Assembly: GCA_001801515.1 (NCBI GenBank)
Contig: MGXX01000058.1
Span: forward strand, 1-23,650
DNA length: 23,650 nucleotides
Reading direction: 5' to 3'
Source: Gammaproteobacteria bacterium RIFCSPHIGHO2_12_FULL_38_11
GTDB taxonomy: Bacteria; Pseudomonadota; Gammaproteobacteria; Coxiellales; Coxiellaceae
Part shown: positions 1 through 7,209 of the stretch, one piece after another
Layout of the letters: each line of letters starts with the position of its first letter
Numbering within the stretch: position 1 is the first letter of the stretch
Position numbers and translations under genes: made by a program
Notes under the pieces: generated by a model
Told to the model about the DNA's origin: nothing
What the model saw: the letters and a program-made list of their open reading frames with translations, nothing else
Database searches by the model: none

Positions 1-58
1 AATTTTTTAAAAATTCAATGCATATTCAGACGATTAAGCCTCCGCAGCAGGTTTCAAC

Positions 59-71
59 TGCCGAATCTAGG
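59..71. repeat. 13-bp direct repeat, copy 1
   Basis: TGCCGAATCTAGG occurs here and again at 799-811, a spacing of 740 bp. This copy covers the likely ribosome binding region of the secreted-protein gene at 83. The second copy lies 5 bp past the stop codon of the YafQ-like gene. The two may be the scar of an insertion or duplication, but 13 bp is short. Confidence 0.5.
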
Positions 72-82
72 ATGATGGCCGC

Positions 83-562
83 ATGATGAAAAAAATAATT
101 ATTTACAGCCTAATATGGTTTTCTGCAATAATGAGCACATTGGTTTTGGCCAATGAGCAGCATTATCAACAAATCAACATTACTATTAACAACCAAACAC
201 CTTATCCCGTTTTTCTAACACTGGTTTATTTAACAGGTAAATGGACTAAACCTTTTTCCATTGGCGAAAAAATAATATTAAATCCAAAAGAAGCGTATAA
301 AAATAGTTTGATTAGCAAACAAAAAGACGATGATTTAAGGAGTTTTGCTAGCATGGAAGTTGCGCAAGTTACCAATCCACATGAAAATTATCTTATTTTT
401 GCTGAAGAAAGTAGCAGTAAAAAACAATTTATTTCTGAACATATTTTTGATGGATTGGGCAGTATTTTTGTTGGTAGTGTCACCAATCATTGTGACAGTG
501 GCAAAACAAATGGATACGTAAATTGTGATTTGACTGTGCAAACATCTGATCACTCGTTTTAA
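83..562 (+). CDS. Small secreted protein of unknown function
   Basis: This 159-residue protein begins with Met-Met-Lys-Lys, followed by a hydrophobic segment (residues 5-21) ending in L-V-L-A before Asn-Glu. That is a typical Sec signal peptide with a signal peptidase I site near residue 23. The mature part of about 136 residues is polar, has no further membrane segment, and has two cysteines near its C-terminus (around residues 137 and 148) that could form a disulfide in the periplasm or outside the cell. I do not recognise the family. Two ATGs stand in tandem at 83 and 86; the AGGAT at 69-73 fits either start. The gene stands alone, facing the YafQ/DinJ pair. Confidence 0.7.
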   Translation: MMKKIIIYSLIWFSAIMSTLVLANEQHYQQINITINNQTPYPVFLTLVYLTGKWTKPFSIGEKIILNPKEAYKNSLISKQKDDDLRSFASMEVAQVTNPHENYLIFAEESSSKKQFISEHIFDGLGSIFVGSVTNHCDSGKTNGYVNCDLTVQTSDHSF

Positions 563-613
563 GCCAGATTTAGCAGTTGAGTCTTAGACTGGACTTTGGC
601 CATTTTAATGTAA

Positions 614-784
614 TCAAAAGCGTTGGATTCACATGTTATTGGGGGAAAAGTCGATCTAAAAAGTGGCGGTAAGCGTAAGATGAACTGGTCTAACTTTGGT
701 GATTTGTTAAAGCGGTTGCATTATCCAGAATATTTTAAAACAGCATCCATAGTGTTTTTTATTGAGCCATTGATTATTTTCTAA
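614..784 (+). pseudogene. Open coding-like fragment without a start codon
   Basis: After the TAA at 611-613 one frame stays open for 56 codons to a TAA at 782-784. Its composition is protein-like rather than random: an N-W-S-N-F-G-D-L-L-K stretch, then H-Y-P-E-Y-F, then a hydrophobic C-terminus. There is no ATG until an internal one near codon 23 and no visible ribosome binding site. I do not recognise it. It could be the 3' remnant of a gene lost when this accessory region was rearranged, or a chance frame. Confidence 0.25.
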
Positions 785-798
785 AAAATAAGCGCAAA

Positions 799-811
799 TG
801 CCGAATCTAGG
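799..811. repeat. 13-bp direct repeat, copy 2
   Basis: Identical to the sequence at 59-71. It lies between the unidentified fragment at 614-784 and the stop codon of the YafQ-like toxin gene. Confidence 0.5.
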
Positions 812-816
812 TTAAA

Positions 817-1101
817 TCAAAATAATTCGCTATGTGACCCAGTTCTGGCCAATACTAAAATAAGTTGTTCTTTTGGTTTTTCATAAATCAACAACCAATC
901 AGGCTTGATGTGGCATTCGCGAAAACCTTTCCACTCCCCTTCTAGCCCGTGATCGAAGTTATTTCTTGGTAATGGTATGTCACGTGCAAGCTTATCCACC
1001 ACATCCAGGAAATCGGAAATATTATATCTCCCAGATTTACTCAATTTTTTAAAATCCCGCTTGAATTGAGTGGATCTTACGATTTCCCGAATTTTACTCA
1101 T
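817..1101 (-). CDS. yafQ: YafQ-family ribosome-dependent mRNA endonuclease toxin
   Basis: This 94-residue protein matches the YafQ branch of the RelE superfamily along its whole length. Members bind the ribosomal A site and cut mRNA during translation. The family pattern is clear: H-G-L-E-G-E-W-K-G-F at 51-60, R-E-C-H-I-K-P-D-W-L-L-I-Y at 61-73, and R-T-G-S-H-S-E-L-F at the C-terminus. The residues corresponding to the E. coli YafQ active site (His51, His64, Asp68, His90) are all present, so it should be active. It overlaps the upstream antitoxin gene by 8 bp, which implies translational coupling. The pair is next to an integrase relic and is probably accessory DNA. Confidence 0.88.
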   Translation of the reverse strand: MSKIREIVRSTQFKRDFKKLSKSGRYNISDFLDVVDKLARDIPLPRNNFDHGLEGEWKGFRECHIKPDWLLIYEKPKEQLILVLARTGSHSELF

Positions 1102-1351
1102 TCCAATCCTTTTCTAACTGCTTAAGAGACGTTTTTTTTAGTCGTTTTGGATGATTCCTAATTTCTCGTAGTGTTGCAGCAGTTTTTGAATTTGGAATGT
1201 TGACATGAAATGGTAAACCTTTTTCTGCAATGCTCTGATAAAGAAATAAACGAATAGCATCGCTCATGCTCAAACCCATATGTTCAAAAAGTCGAGTGGC
1301 TTTTATTTTAACATTCGCGTCAATACGAGAACGAATAACAGCATCAGTCAT
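1094..1351 (-). CDS. dinJ: DinJ/RelB-family antitoxin
   Basis: This 85-residue protein has an N-terminal ribbon-helix-helix of the RelB/DinJ type: a beta strand with I-R-S-R-I-D-A-N-V-K, then a helix, then the characteristic G-L-S-M-S-D-A-I-R-L-F-L segment (about residues 26-37). The C-terminal half is charged and would wrap around and neutralise the toxin. It precedes yafQ and overlaps it by 8 bp, the standard antitoxin-first order. The start is fixed by an AGGAGG ribosome binding site about 7 bp upstream of the ATG. The complex is expected to repress its own promoter; a palindrome lies just upstream at 1373-1382. Confidence 0.87.
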   Translation of the reverse strand: MTDAVIRSRIDANVKIKATRLFEHMGLSMSDAIRLFLYQSIAEKGLPFHVNIPNSKTAATLREIRNHPKRLKKTSLKQLEKDWNE

Positions 1352-1372
1352 TGTAGCCTCCTATAAGTCTAT

Positions 1373-1382
1373 TGTAGCTACA
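1373..1382. promoter_or_regulatory. Candidate DinJ operator
   Basis: The perfect palindrome TGTAGCTACA lies about 20 bp upstream of the dinJ ATG, and GTAGC half-motifs recur on both sides of it (near 1353 and 1384). RelB/DinJ-type repressors bind short palindromes in this position. Binding is inferred. Confidence 0.45.
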
Positions 1383-1461
1383 TTGTAGCGCACATACTGG
1401 GTATACGCAAGTGGCTTTTTTCATACCTACCACCTGTTTTTTGATATATAAATCAGTATAA

Positions 1462-2028
1462 TTAAGACATTTTCTGAAGAACCAATCCCGAAGCATTTTC
1501 CTCAAATCTCTGCGCTGCTTCGATATATTCCATGACCGTATCAACCTGTTTCCAGCGTCCTTGTCGCATAATTGCCGGTATTGAAACACCATCACGACTC
1601 GCCGTCGTGGCGAGCCCGCGACGCATGGAATGGTTGCTAAAATCAATGGCATTTTCGATTCCCGCGTCATGCGCGTGTTTTTTTAAAATCTCGTTAACTG
1701 CAGCAGCCGTTAAATTCACATCACTGACGACATCACCTTTATAAATATGAAAAAAATAAATCTGTCATTAATTTTTGCCTGGTCGATCCATTGTTTTAGC
1801 GCACGTACAGCACAAAGTTTTTCATTACCGTTGGGAATCGCACAATATTGCCCCGTATTTTTTTGATCCGTTTTCGATTTTGGAATTAATATTTCAATAC
1901 CCTCTGCTTGCCAATTAATATGATCAACGCAAATTGCAACCAATTCACTGCGACGAAATGCACCTAAAAAACCTAATTGTAAAAGCGCATTATCACGCAT
2001 TGATGCCAGTGTATGTTGCAGAAATTAT
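1462..2028 (-). pseudogene. Tyrosine recombinase (integrase) remnant, truncated and frameshifted
   Basis: Only the catalytic domain remains. The upstream part (frame ending near 1716) carries the first active-site arginine in the context R-D-N-A-L-L-Q-L-G-F-L-G-A-F-R-R-S-E-L. The downstream part (1462-1719) carries H-S-M-R-R (the H-x-x-R box), the later Trp of G-R-W-K, and the Tyr of V-M-E-Y-I-E. The two parts are in different frames. Reading through with a -1 shift at the run of seven A (plus strand 1750-1756) gives continuous integrase-like sequence. The N-terminal core-binding domain is missing: homology starts immediately beyond the DEAD-box helicase stop codon at 2029. The gene is dead as it stands, unless the A-run is a sequencing error, and even then it would lack its N-terminus. 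Confidence 0.85.
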
Positions 2029-3735
2029 TTATTTTTTCCAGGCGCGTTCACGTTTTGGTTTATCCTCTTTTGGAAAGGGTAATCTTGTAGCACCTCTGTT
2101 ACTGCGATCATTTCTTTCGAATTTTTCCCTTCTTTCAGGTCGAACATAATTACCATTTTTTTCTGTTCTTTCAGGTCGTTCGCTACGAGCAAAACCAGCT
2201 GATTTGTATGCATCATTCGGTGCGCCTTTTCTATTTGAGCTACCTGATGAACTACCAAATTTTTTGCGAGCAAAACCCTCTGCTCTGCCTTCTGGTCGAC
2301 GATCACCACCACGATCATTACGGCCACTGTTACCACGACCTCGATCACCGCGATCACTTCGTTGATCCCGATTGCTATCGCGTGATCTTTCTGATGAAGC
2401 GGATGTTGGAAAAGAATCCGGTGCTGCCACTTCTTCTTCATTTAAAAACATCAATGCTGCTGCAACCTCTTTTGCAGAACAAGATTCTTTCTCTGCCAGA
2501 GCCATCACAATGTCAATATAAGGAGAAATTTGTTTTTCTTTTTTGCGAATCACTGCCATGATTTTTTCATTTAATTGCGTAACCCGTTTTTCACGAATCA
2601 GTTTCAATGAAGGCGGTTCAATTCGTTTGATTGGTTTTTTGGTATAACGCTCAATGTCGTTAAATAAACGCATTTCTCGCGGCGTCACAAATAAAATTGC
2701 TTTTCCAGAACGCCCCGCTCTACCCGTTCTACCAATGCGATGCACATACGATTCAACATCATAAGGAATATCGTAATTAATAACGTGCGTAACACGTTCA
2801 ACATCAATTCCACGAGCCGCAACATCTGTTGCAATCAAAATATCCAAATCACCTTTTTTTAGGCGATTAATTGTTTTTTCACGCGCTGCTTGACTCATGT
2901 CGCCATTCAATGCGGCTGCCCCATAACCACGCGCTTGTAATCGCTCCGCTAACTCTGTTGATTCATTTTTTGTGCGTGTAAAAATAATCACAGCTTGGTT
3001 TTCTTCAACCTCTAACAAACGTGTTAATACATCTAATTTTTGATTTCGATTTGACACACTCACATAACACTGTTCGATCGTATCAACGGCATCAACTGAC
3101 GCTTTAATCTGAATTTTCTTTGCATCTTTTAAATAACGTTGTGCAATTTTTTGAATAGATACGGGTAAGGTCGCCGAAAATAAAGCCGTTTGGTGAGGGT
3201 GTTCAATTTGACCTAAAATCCATTCAACGTCATCAACAAATCCCATTTTCAGCATTTCATCAGCTTCATCCAATACCACTGTTTTTAATGCATCAAGGGG
3301 TAATGTTTTACGACGTAAATGATCCATTAAACGACCCGGTGTTCCCACAATCACTTGTGCACCACGCTTAATTGAACGTAATTGAATGCCGAAATCTTGG
3401 CCGCCATAAATAGGCGCAACCAAAAAGCCTTTGATATGTTTTGCATAACCTTGAAAGGCTTCTGCTACTTGAATAGCCAGTTCGCGCGTTGGCACAATAA
3501 TCATGGCTTGTGGTGTTCGTACTGTGAAATCAAGGCGTGACAAAATCGGCAACGCAAAGGTTGCTGTTTTGCCCGTGCCTGTTTGCGCTTGCGCTAATAG
3601 ATCTTCGCCATTTAATAAGATGGGAATACCTTGTTCTTGAACAGGCGTTGCGCTTTCATAACCCAATTCAGTAATGGCAGATAAAATAGATTTTTCAAGC
3701 CCAAAATGAGCAAATGCGTTTTTAGTTGATGACAT
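2029..3735 (-). CDS. deaD: DEAD-box ATP-dependent RNA helicase, DeaD/CsdA-like
   Basis: This 568-residue protein would unwind RNA duplexes in ribosome assembly and mRNA turnover, especially in the cold. All helicase motifs are present: Q motif (about 8-38), A-Q-T-G-T-G-K-T (50-57), P-T-R-E-L-A (82-87), G-T-P-G-R (131-135), D-E-A-D (156-159), S-A-T (187-189), A-R-G-I-D (307-311) and H-R-I-G-R-T-G-R-A-G-R (332-342). A helical segment at about 375-435 corresponds to the CsdA dimerisation region. From about 448 to the end the chain is a low-complexity tail rich in R, G, D and N. The DbpA-type RRM of E. coli CsdA is absent, and a separate RRM protein is encoded just upstream in the same direction. 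The exact family member (DeaD or RhlE-like) is less certain than the helicase assignment. Confidence 0.93.
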   Translation of the reverse strand: MSSTKNAFAHFGLEKSILSAITELGYESATPVQEQGIPILLNGEDLLAQAQTGTGKTATFALPILSRLDFTVRTPQAMIIVPTRELAIQVAEAFQGYAKHIKGFLVAPIYGGQDFGIQLRSIKRGAQVIVGTPGRLMDHLRRKTLPLDALKTVVLDEADEMLKMGFVDDVEWILGQIEHPHQTALFSATLPVSIQKIAQRYLKDAKKIQIKASVDAVDTIEQCYVSVSNRNQKLDVLTRLLEVEENQAVIIFTRTKNESTELAERLQARGYGAAALNGDMSQAAREKTINRLKKGDLDILIATDVAARGIDVERVTHVINYDIPYDVESYVHRIGRTGRAGRSGKAILFVTPREMRLFNDIERYTKKPIKRIEPPSLKLIREKRVTQLNEKIMAVIRKKEKQISPYIDIVMALAEKESCSAKEVAAALMFLNEEEVAAPDSFPTSASSERSRDSNRDQRSDRGDRGRGNSGRNDRGGDRRPEGRAEGFARKKFGSSSGSSNRKGAPNDAYKSAGFARSERPERTEKNGNYVRPERREKFERNDRSNRGATRLPFPKEDKPKRERAWKK

Positions 3736-3757
3736 AAAATAAGTTCTTTGAGTTATA

Positions 3758-3792
3758 TAATAATAAAAACCTCGCGCAAGGTAATATTATTA
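3758..3792 (-). promoter_or_regulatory. Leader hairpin upstream of the DEAD-box helicase gene
   Basis: Read on the minus strand, a 7-bp outer stem (TAATAAT/ATTATTA) encloses an internal loop and a 4-bp stem ACCT/AGGT around TGCGCG, followed by a T-run. It ends 22 nt before the helicase ATG. It looks like a weak attenuator or a cold-responsive leader structure. The short G-C stem makes it a poor terminator, so a role is only inferred. Confidence 0.3.
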
Positions 3793-3915
3793 TACAAGCA
3801 CAAGGACAATACGCCTGGTTGTCAAAAGTGGCGTAACTTCTCCTTTTTGACTCCTTGATCGCAAATTCATTTCGCGTAAAACGCTCTGAAGGGTTTTTTT
3901 ACCCTCATGAAATAA

Positions 3916-4248
3916 TTAGCCTCTTCTGTCGTCACTGTTTCGGTATGATGAGCGATCATGACTGTTAGGACGCCTCGCGCCACCTGTAGGACGGCGATTG
4001 TCATCTCTTGCGATATTGACTTTCAGCTTTCTACCACCCATCTGGTAACCGTTGACCTTTTCAACCGCGTTTTCGCAGTCTTGACTTGAAGCATAGCTAA
4101 CGAAGGCAAAGCCTTTTGAACGACCTGTACTGAAGTCGATAATCAGTTTCACTTCAGCAACGCTACCGTATTGTGAAAAAAGGTCACGAAGCTCGTCTTC
4201 TGTCGTGTTGTAAGACAAATTTCCAACGTAAATTTTAGATTGGTTCAT
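3916..4248 (-). CDS. Single-RRM RNA-binding protein with basic tail
   Basis: This 110-residue protein is one RNA recognition motif plus an arginine-rich tail, the layout of the small bacterial cold-inducible RNA-binding proteins. RNP2 is K-I-Y-V-G-N-L-S-Y (5-13) and RNP1 is K-G-F-A-F-V-S-Y (45-52), with the aromatic residues needed to stack on RNA bases. The RRM ends near residue 83 (K-V-N-I-A-R), and the tail is rich in R, N, D and S. It lies 180 bp upstream of the DEAD-box helicase on the same strand, so the two may be co-transcribed. The helicase lacks its usual RRM, which makes a functional partnership plausible though unproven. Confidence 0.9.
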   Translation of the reverse strand: MNQSKIYVGNLSYNTTEDELRDLFSQYGSVAEVKLIIDFSTGRSKGFAFVSYASSQDCENAVEKVNGYQMGGRKLKVNIARDDNRRPTGGARRPNSHDRSSYRNSDDRRG

Positions 4249-4271
4249 GTGTATTTAATCTCTATTCAGTA

Positions 4272-4331
4272 AGGAACATGTACGAAATAACTTGGACGCC
4301 AAGTTTTCCAAGTTATTTCGTACATGTTCCT
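4272..4331. repeat. Long perfect palindrome, interspersed repeat family
   Basis: Two 24-bp arms (4272-4295 and 4308-4331, beginning AGGAACATGTACGAAATAAC) are exact inverted copies around a 12-bp centre. The innermost CCAAGT is also duplicated at 4299-4304, giving an alternative fold. The element lies just upstream of the RRM gene, and its right arm recurs at 20532-20554, so it belongs to a dispersed family (REP/MITE-like). It lies between two minus-strand genes and, once transcribed, would form a strong hairpin. Confidence 0.85.
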
Positions 4332-4395
4332 AAGTTAAAACGACCCTGATCATACGGTCATTTTGGCAAGTTGTCATCTCATTTTCAGAAATTTA

Positions 4396-5751
4396 TCAAG
4401 ACGTTTCAGCTACTCGCGCATCTTCAATAGGTTGTTGATACAAAAGTTTATTTTTTGATCGCACTTTTAATTTAATCAATTCCTTCTGCGGCTTGCAGTA
4501 CGTTTCTTTGATACATAATAAACAAATCAAAAATGCGGTTAAATATAAAATCGGCATACTAGACAGGCCCAGCATAAAATCCTGCGCAGTTAAGTGTGTT
4601 AGATTTTCATGTGAAGCAAAACCAACACACACACTGACAATTAAAGGCATGAACACACCAAACGAGGTAATAATGGCATTATTCAATCCTAAACCAGTTG
4701 CTCTGGTCCTCGTATCAACGTGTTCACTCATTGTGGCAAAACCAATATTTTGTCCTGAAGCAGCGATACCTAAACAGAAAAACAAGATGATATACATCCA
4801 ATGATCGTGCACAAATGAAATATAATTAATACTGCATGTAACGAAAAAACCCATCAATGCAGAAAATAATAATATGGGTTTTCTGCGATGAATTGCATCA
4901 GAAATAAAACCTAGCAAAGGGCAACCAATAGCATATCCTAGCCATGCAAATGAAATCATATCGGCTGAGAAACTTTGCGAATAACCACGCGCTTCTAGAT
5001 AGGCCGTCCCCCACACTGCACCTAAAATTGCAATCGATACATACAAGGTGCCAGAATAAAACGCAACGCTCCATGCTTGTTTATTTTTCATCAGGCGTTG
5101 CAGATGTTCTTTCAGTGTTTTTTTCTGTTCAAGAAAAATTAAAGTATTTTTTTTGTCACGTGGTTTATTTTTTACAAATAAAATAATCAATATTGCTAGC
5201 AAAAAACCAAAAAATGCAATATCACTCAGTGCTTGTCTCCATGTGACATGTAGATGTGCCATGACCATAATTAAAGGTCCAGCTGCCAATAAGGGACCCA
5301 TCGTTCCAACAAATTGCGACATTCCAGAAAAAAAACCAAAATATTTTTGTGGGAACCAAGTGACAGCAATTACCAACAAACAGACAAACGCAAAAGATGA
5401 TCCTATGCCCATCAAAAAACGACTTGTTGTTGCAGTAATAAAATTATCTGCGTGAGAAAATAAAAAAGTAGCGCCCACGCACACCAGCACCGCAAAAAAC
5501 ATGATATATTTGACGCCATATTTATCAACAAGAATGCCAACGGGCACTTGCATGAGACCATATGCTAAATAATAAGCAGAACCCATTAAAGCAAAGGAAG
5601 TGGCAGTAAGATGCAATTGCGGTATCAGTTGCGATGCAACACTCCCTACAAACGTTCTTAAAAAAAACTCATACAAAAAAAACAATGCAGCAATAAACCA
5701 AATTAAAAATCTTAAAGAAAAAATTTGTTTTTTAATAACTGAAATAATCAC
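4396..5751 (-). CDS. Major facilitator superfamily transporter
   Basis: This 451-residue integral membrane protein has about twelve hydrophobic spans. The loop between spans 2 and 3 carries the MFS signature motif A, G-x3-D-x2-G-x-K (Gly72, Asp76, Gly79, Lys81). The first span ends in F-L-R-T-F-V-G, as in proton-linked metabolite transporters of the Legionella/Coxiella lineage. The C-terminal tail of about 40 residues is basic and cytoplasmic. Substrate cannot be read from sequence; organic acid, sugar phosphate or amino acid are all possible. The start is a GTG with only a weak ribosome binding site, and no other start occurs before the first span. A 172-bp palindromic element ends 19 bp upstream, so its promoter region has been altered by an insertion. 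Confidence 0.9.
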   Translation of the reverse strand: MIISVIKKQIFSLRFLIWFIAALFFLYEFFLRTFVGSVASQLIPQLHLTATSFALMGSAYYLAYGLMQVPVGILVDKYGVKYIMFFAVLVCVGATFLFSHADNFITATTSRFLMGIGSSFAFVCLLVIAVTWFPQKYFGFFSGMSQFVGTMGPLLAAGPLIMVMAHLHVTWRQALSDIAFFGFLLAILIILFVKNKPRDKKNTLIFLEQKKTLKEHLQRLMKNKQAWSVAFYSGTLYVSIAILGAVWGTAYLEARGYSQSFSADMISFAWLGYAIGCPLLGFISDAIHRRKPILLFSALMGFFVTCSINYISFVHDHWMYIILFFCLGIAASGQNIGFATMSEHVDTRTRATGLGLNNAIITSFGVFMPLIVSVCVGFASHENLTHLTAQDFMLGLSSMPILYLTAFLICLLCIKETYCKPQKELIKLKVRSKNKLLYQQPIEDARVAETS

Positions 5752-5770
5752 GATATATTTTCCGTTAGGA

Positions 5771-5942
5771 GCTGTGCAAAAATAACTTACCCTTTTTAGC
5801 GCTCAGTGTGATGGCAGATTGAAATGTTCTGACTGAAAAAATGCGTCGGAATACAGGTGTATTTCAAGCATTTTTGAAGGAAGAACATTTTAATCTGCCG
5901 AAACAATGAGATGCTAAAAAGGGTAAGTTATTTTTACACAGC
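5771..5942. mobile_element. 172-bp palindromic MITE-like element
   Basis: The terminal 30 bp on each side (5771-5800 and 5913-5942) are inverted repeats matching at 29 of 30 positions, starting GCTGTGCAAAAATAACTTAC. The inner sequence is also a near-palindrome (GGCAGATT-AAATGTTCT pairs with its counterpart at 5882-5898), so the whole element folds into one long hairpin around 5856. There is no coding capacity. It separates the MFS gene from the peptidase-like gene, and its right arm encodes the last codons and stop of the latter. Size, full inverted symmetry and lack of genes fit a non-autonomous element; the transposase that would move it is not in the window. Confidence 0.8.
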
Positions 5943-6963
5943 GACTTAACTCGGTATGCTTCTCTTCCCATGATTCCAAATGCGTTGCTGCATAATGCAT
6001 TTTAGAAAAAACGGCCAATTGAAATAATGCTTCGCCTTCATGCACCAAGGGTAAATTATTTTTCCCTACAATCACTGCTTCTTCCGGACTCTTTACAACA
6101 TAATCTGCATCACTGCCAAATGGATCTTGAATAACACATAAAATTTCATCTTTTTGTATATGCTGACCCAGCTGATATTGGGTATGACTTATTCCACTTT
6201 TAGCAGCACGCAACCATAAATTTTTTTCAGAAAAAAATGATTTAAGCTCTGTGACTTTCTGAACAGGGTGTTCTGCAATCATTTCTAGGTGCTGCATGAT
6301 ATTTAAAACACCTGTTATTCCTGTGCGAATGGCATGTTCATCAAATCGCATTGCTTCACCCGCCTCATATAACAAAAACGGCTTTTTTTGATTACGCGCT
6401 ACAGTTCGCAACATTCCTTTCTCATAAGAGATATTTGAAATAACAGGCGCATTGAAAATTTCTGCAAGTTTTTTTGATTTCTCATCTTGAAAATCAATAA
6501 AAACTTGTGGCAGATTTGTGTAATTGATAAATCCAGTCTGGAAATCAATACACATATCAGCTTTATTAAAAATTTCAGTTACGAACAAATCTGCCATACG
6601 TGCGGCATGAGTTCCCGTACTTGAGCCTGGAAAACATGAATCTAAATTAATACCACCTGGTAAATAACGCGAGCGATTCATAAAACCATATACATTTAAC
6701 ACCGGAACTGCAATCAAGGTCCCTTTAATGTTTTTTAGTGCTTCTGACTTTAAAAGACGATTAATAATTTCCGTTCCATTAAGCGCATCTCCATGCATAG
6801 CCGCTGTTAATAATAGGCAAGGACCCGCTTGTTTTCCATGAATAATTTTAATATTCATATACACAGGTGAGCAAGTAAATAATTCTGGCAATGGTAATGC
6901 CAATGATAGCGATTCACCGGGATGAATTGTTTCGTTACAAATTTGCATAGCAGTATTATTCAT
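5914..6963 (-). CDS. AstE/AspA-family (COG3608-like) protein, probably catalytically dead
   Basis: The fold is that of the succinylglutamate desuccinylase/aspartoacylase family of M14-like zinc enzymes. Recognisable segments, numbered from the alternative GTG start at 6975, are A-M-H-G-D-A-L-N-G-T-E (59-69), R-Y-L-P-G-G-I-N-L-D-S-C-F-P-G (103-117), D-F-Q-T-G (144-148) and E-A-G (204-206). In active members these read H-G-D-E, D-L-N-R-x-F-P-G and D-x-H-T-G. Here the zinc-binding Glu is Ala64, the second zinc-binding His is Gln146, and N-R is D-S; His61 and the general-base Glu204 remain. A C-terminal beta-rich domain (about 250-320) resembles the family's lid. The last ten codons and stop come from the palindromic element at 5771-5942. 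I placed the start at the ATG at 6963; no clear ribosome binding site decides it. Confidence 0.8.
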   Translation of the reverse strand: MNNTAMQICNETIHPGESLSLALPLPELFTCSPVYMNIKIIHGKQAGPCLLLTAAMHGDALNGTEIINRLLKSEALKNIKGTLIAVPVLNVYGFMNRSRYLPGGINLDSCFPGSSTGTHAARMADLFVTEIFNKADMCIDFQTGFINYTNLPQVFIDFQDEKSKKLAEIFNAPVISNISYEKGMLRTVARNQKKPFLLYEAGEAMRFDEHAIRTGITGVLNIMQHLEMIAEHPVQKVTELKSFFSEKNLWLRAAKSGISHTQYQLGQHIQKDEILCVIQDPFGSDADYVVKSPEEAVIVGKNNLPLVHEGEALFQLAVFSKMHYAATHLESWEEKHTELSRCVKITYPF

Positions 6964-7209
6964 ATTTATTATCACTAATTTTTATTGTTTAACTGCATGA
7001 AAAACAAAATGTATTAAAGAAAAAACAGTGCGAACATATTCGAAATACAAAATAGAAAATTTCAATACGCCCGCTATTATAAACAATTTTTAATATAAAA
7101 TCAAATTGCTAAAAATATATGTTTTTTTGTCAACTGGGAAAATTTCATATTTTGATGAAGATATGTTATTATTTGCATTAATTTTTACCACGATAAAAAG
7201 AGATATTTT

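Noticed and set aside
1344..1670. 108-codon frame over the integrase remnant
   Set aside because: It is antisense-phase noise; the integrase motifs are in another frame of the same strand.
3886..3908. GGGT-T-run-ACCC hairpin after the RRM gene, considered as a terminator
   Set aside because: The short stem encloses the A/T run in the loop, and no T-run follows on the transcribed strand.
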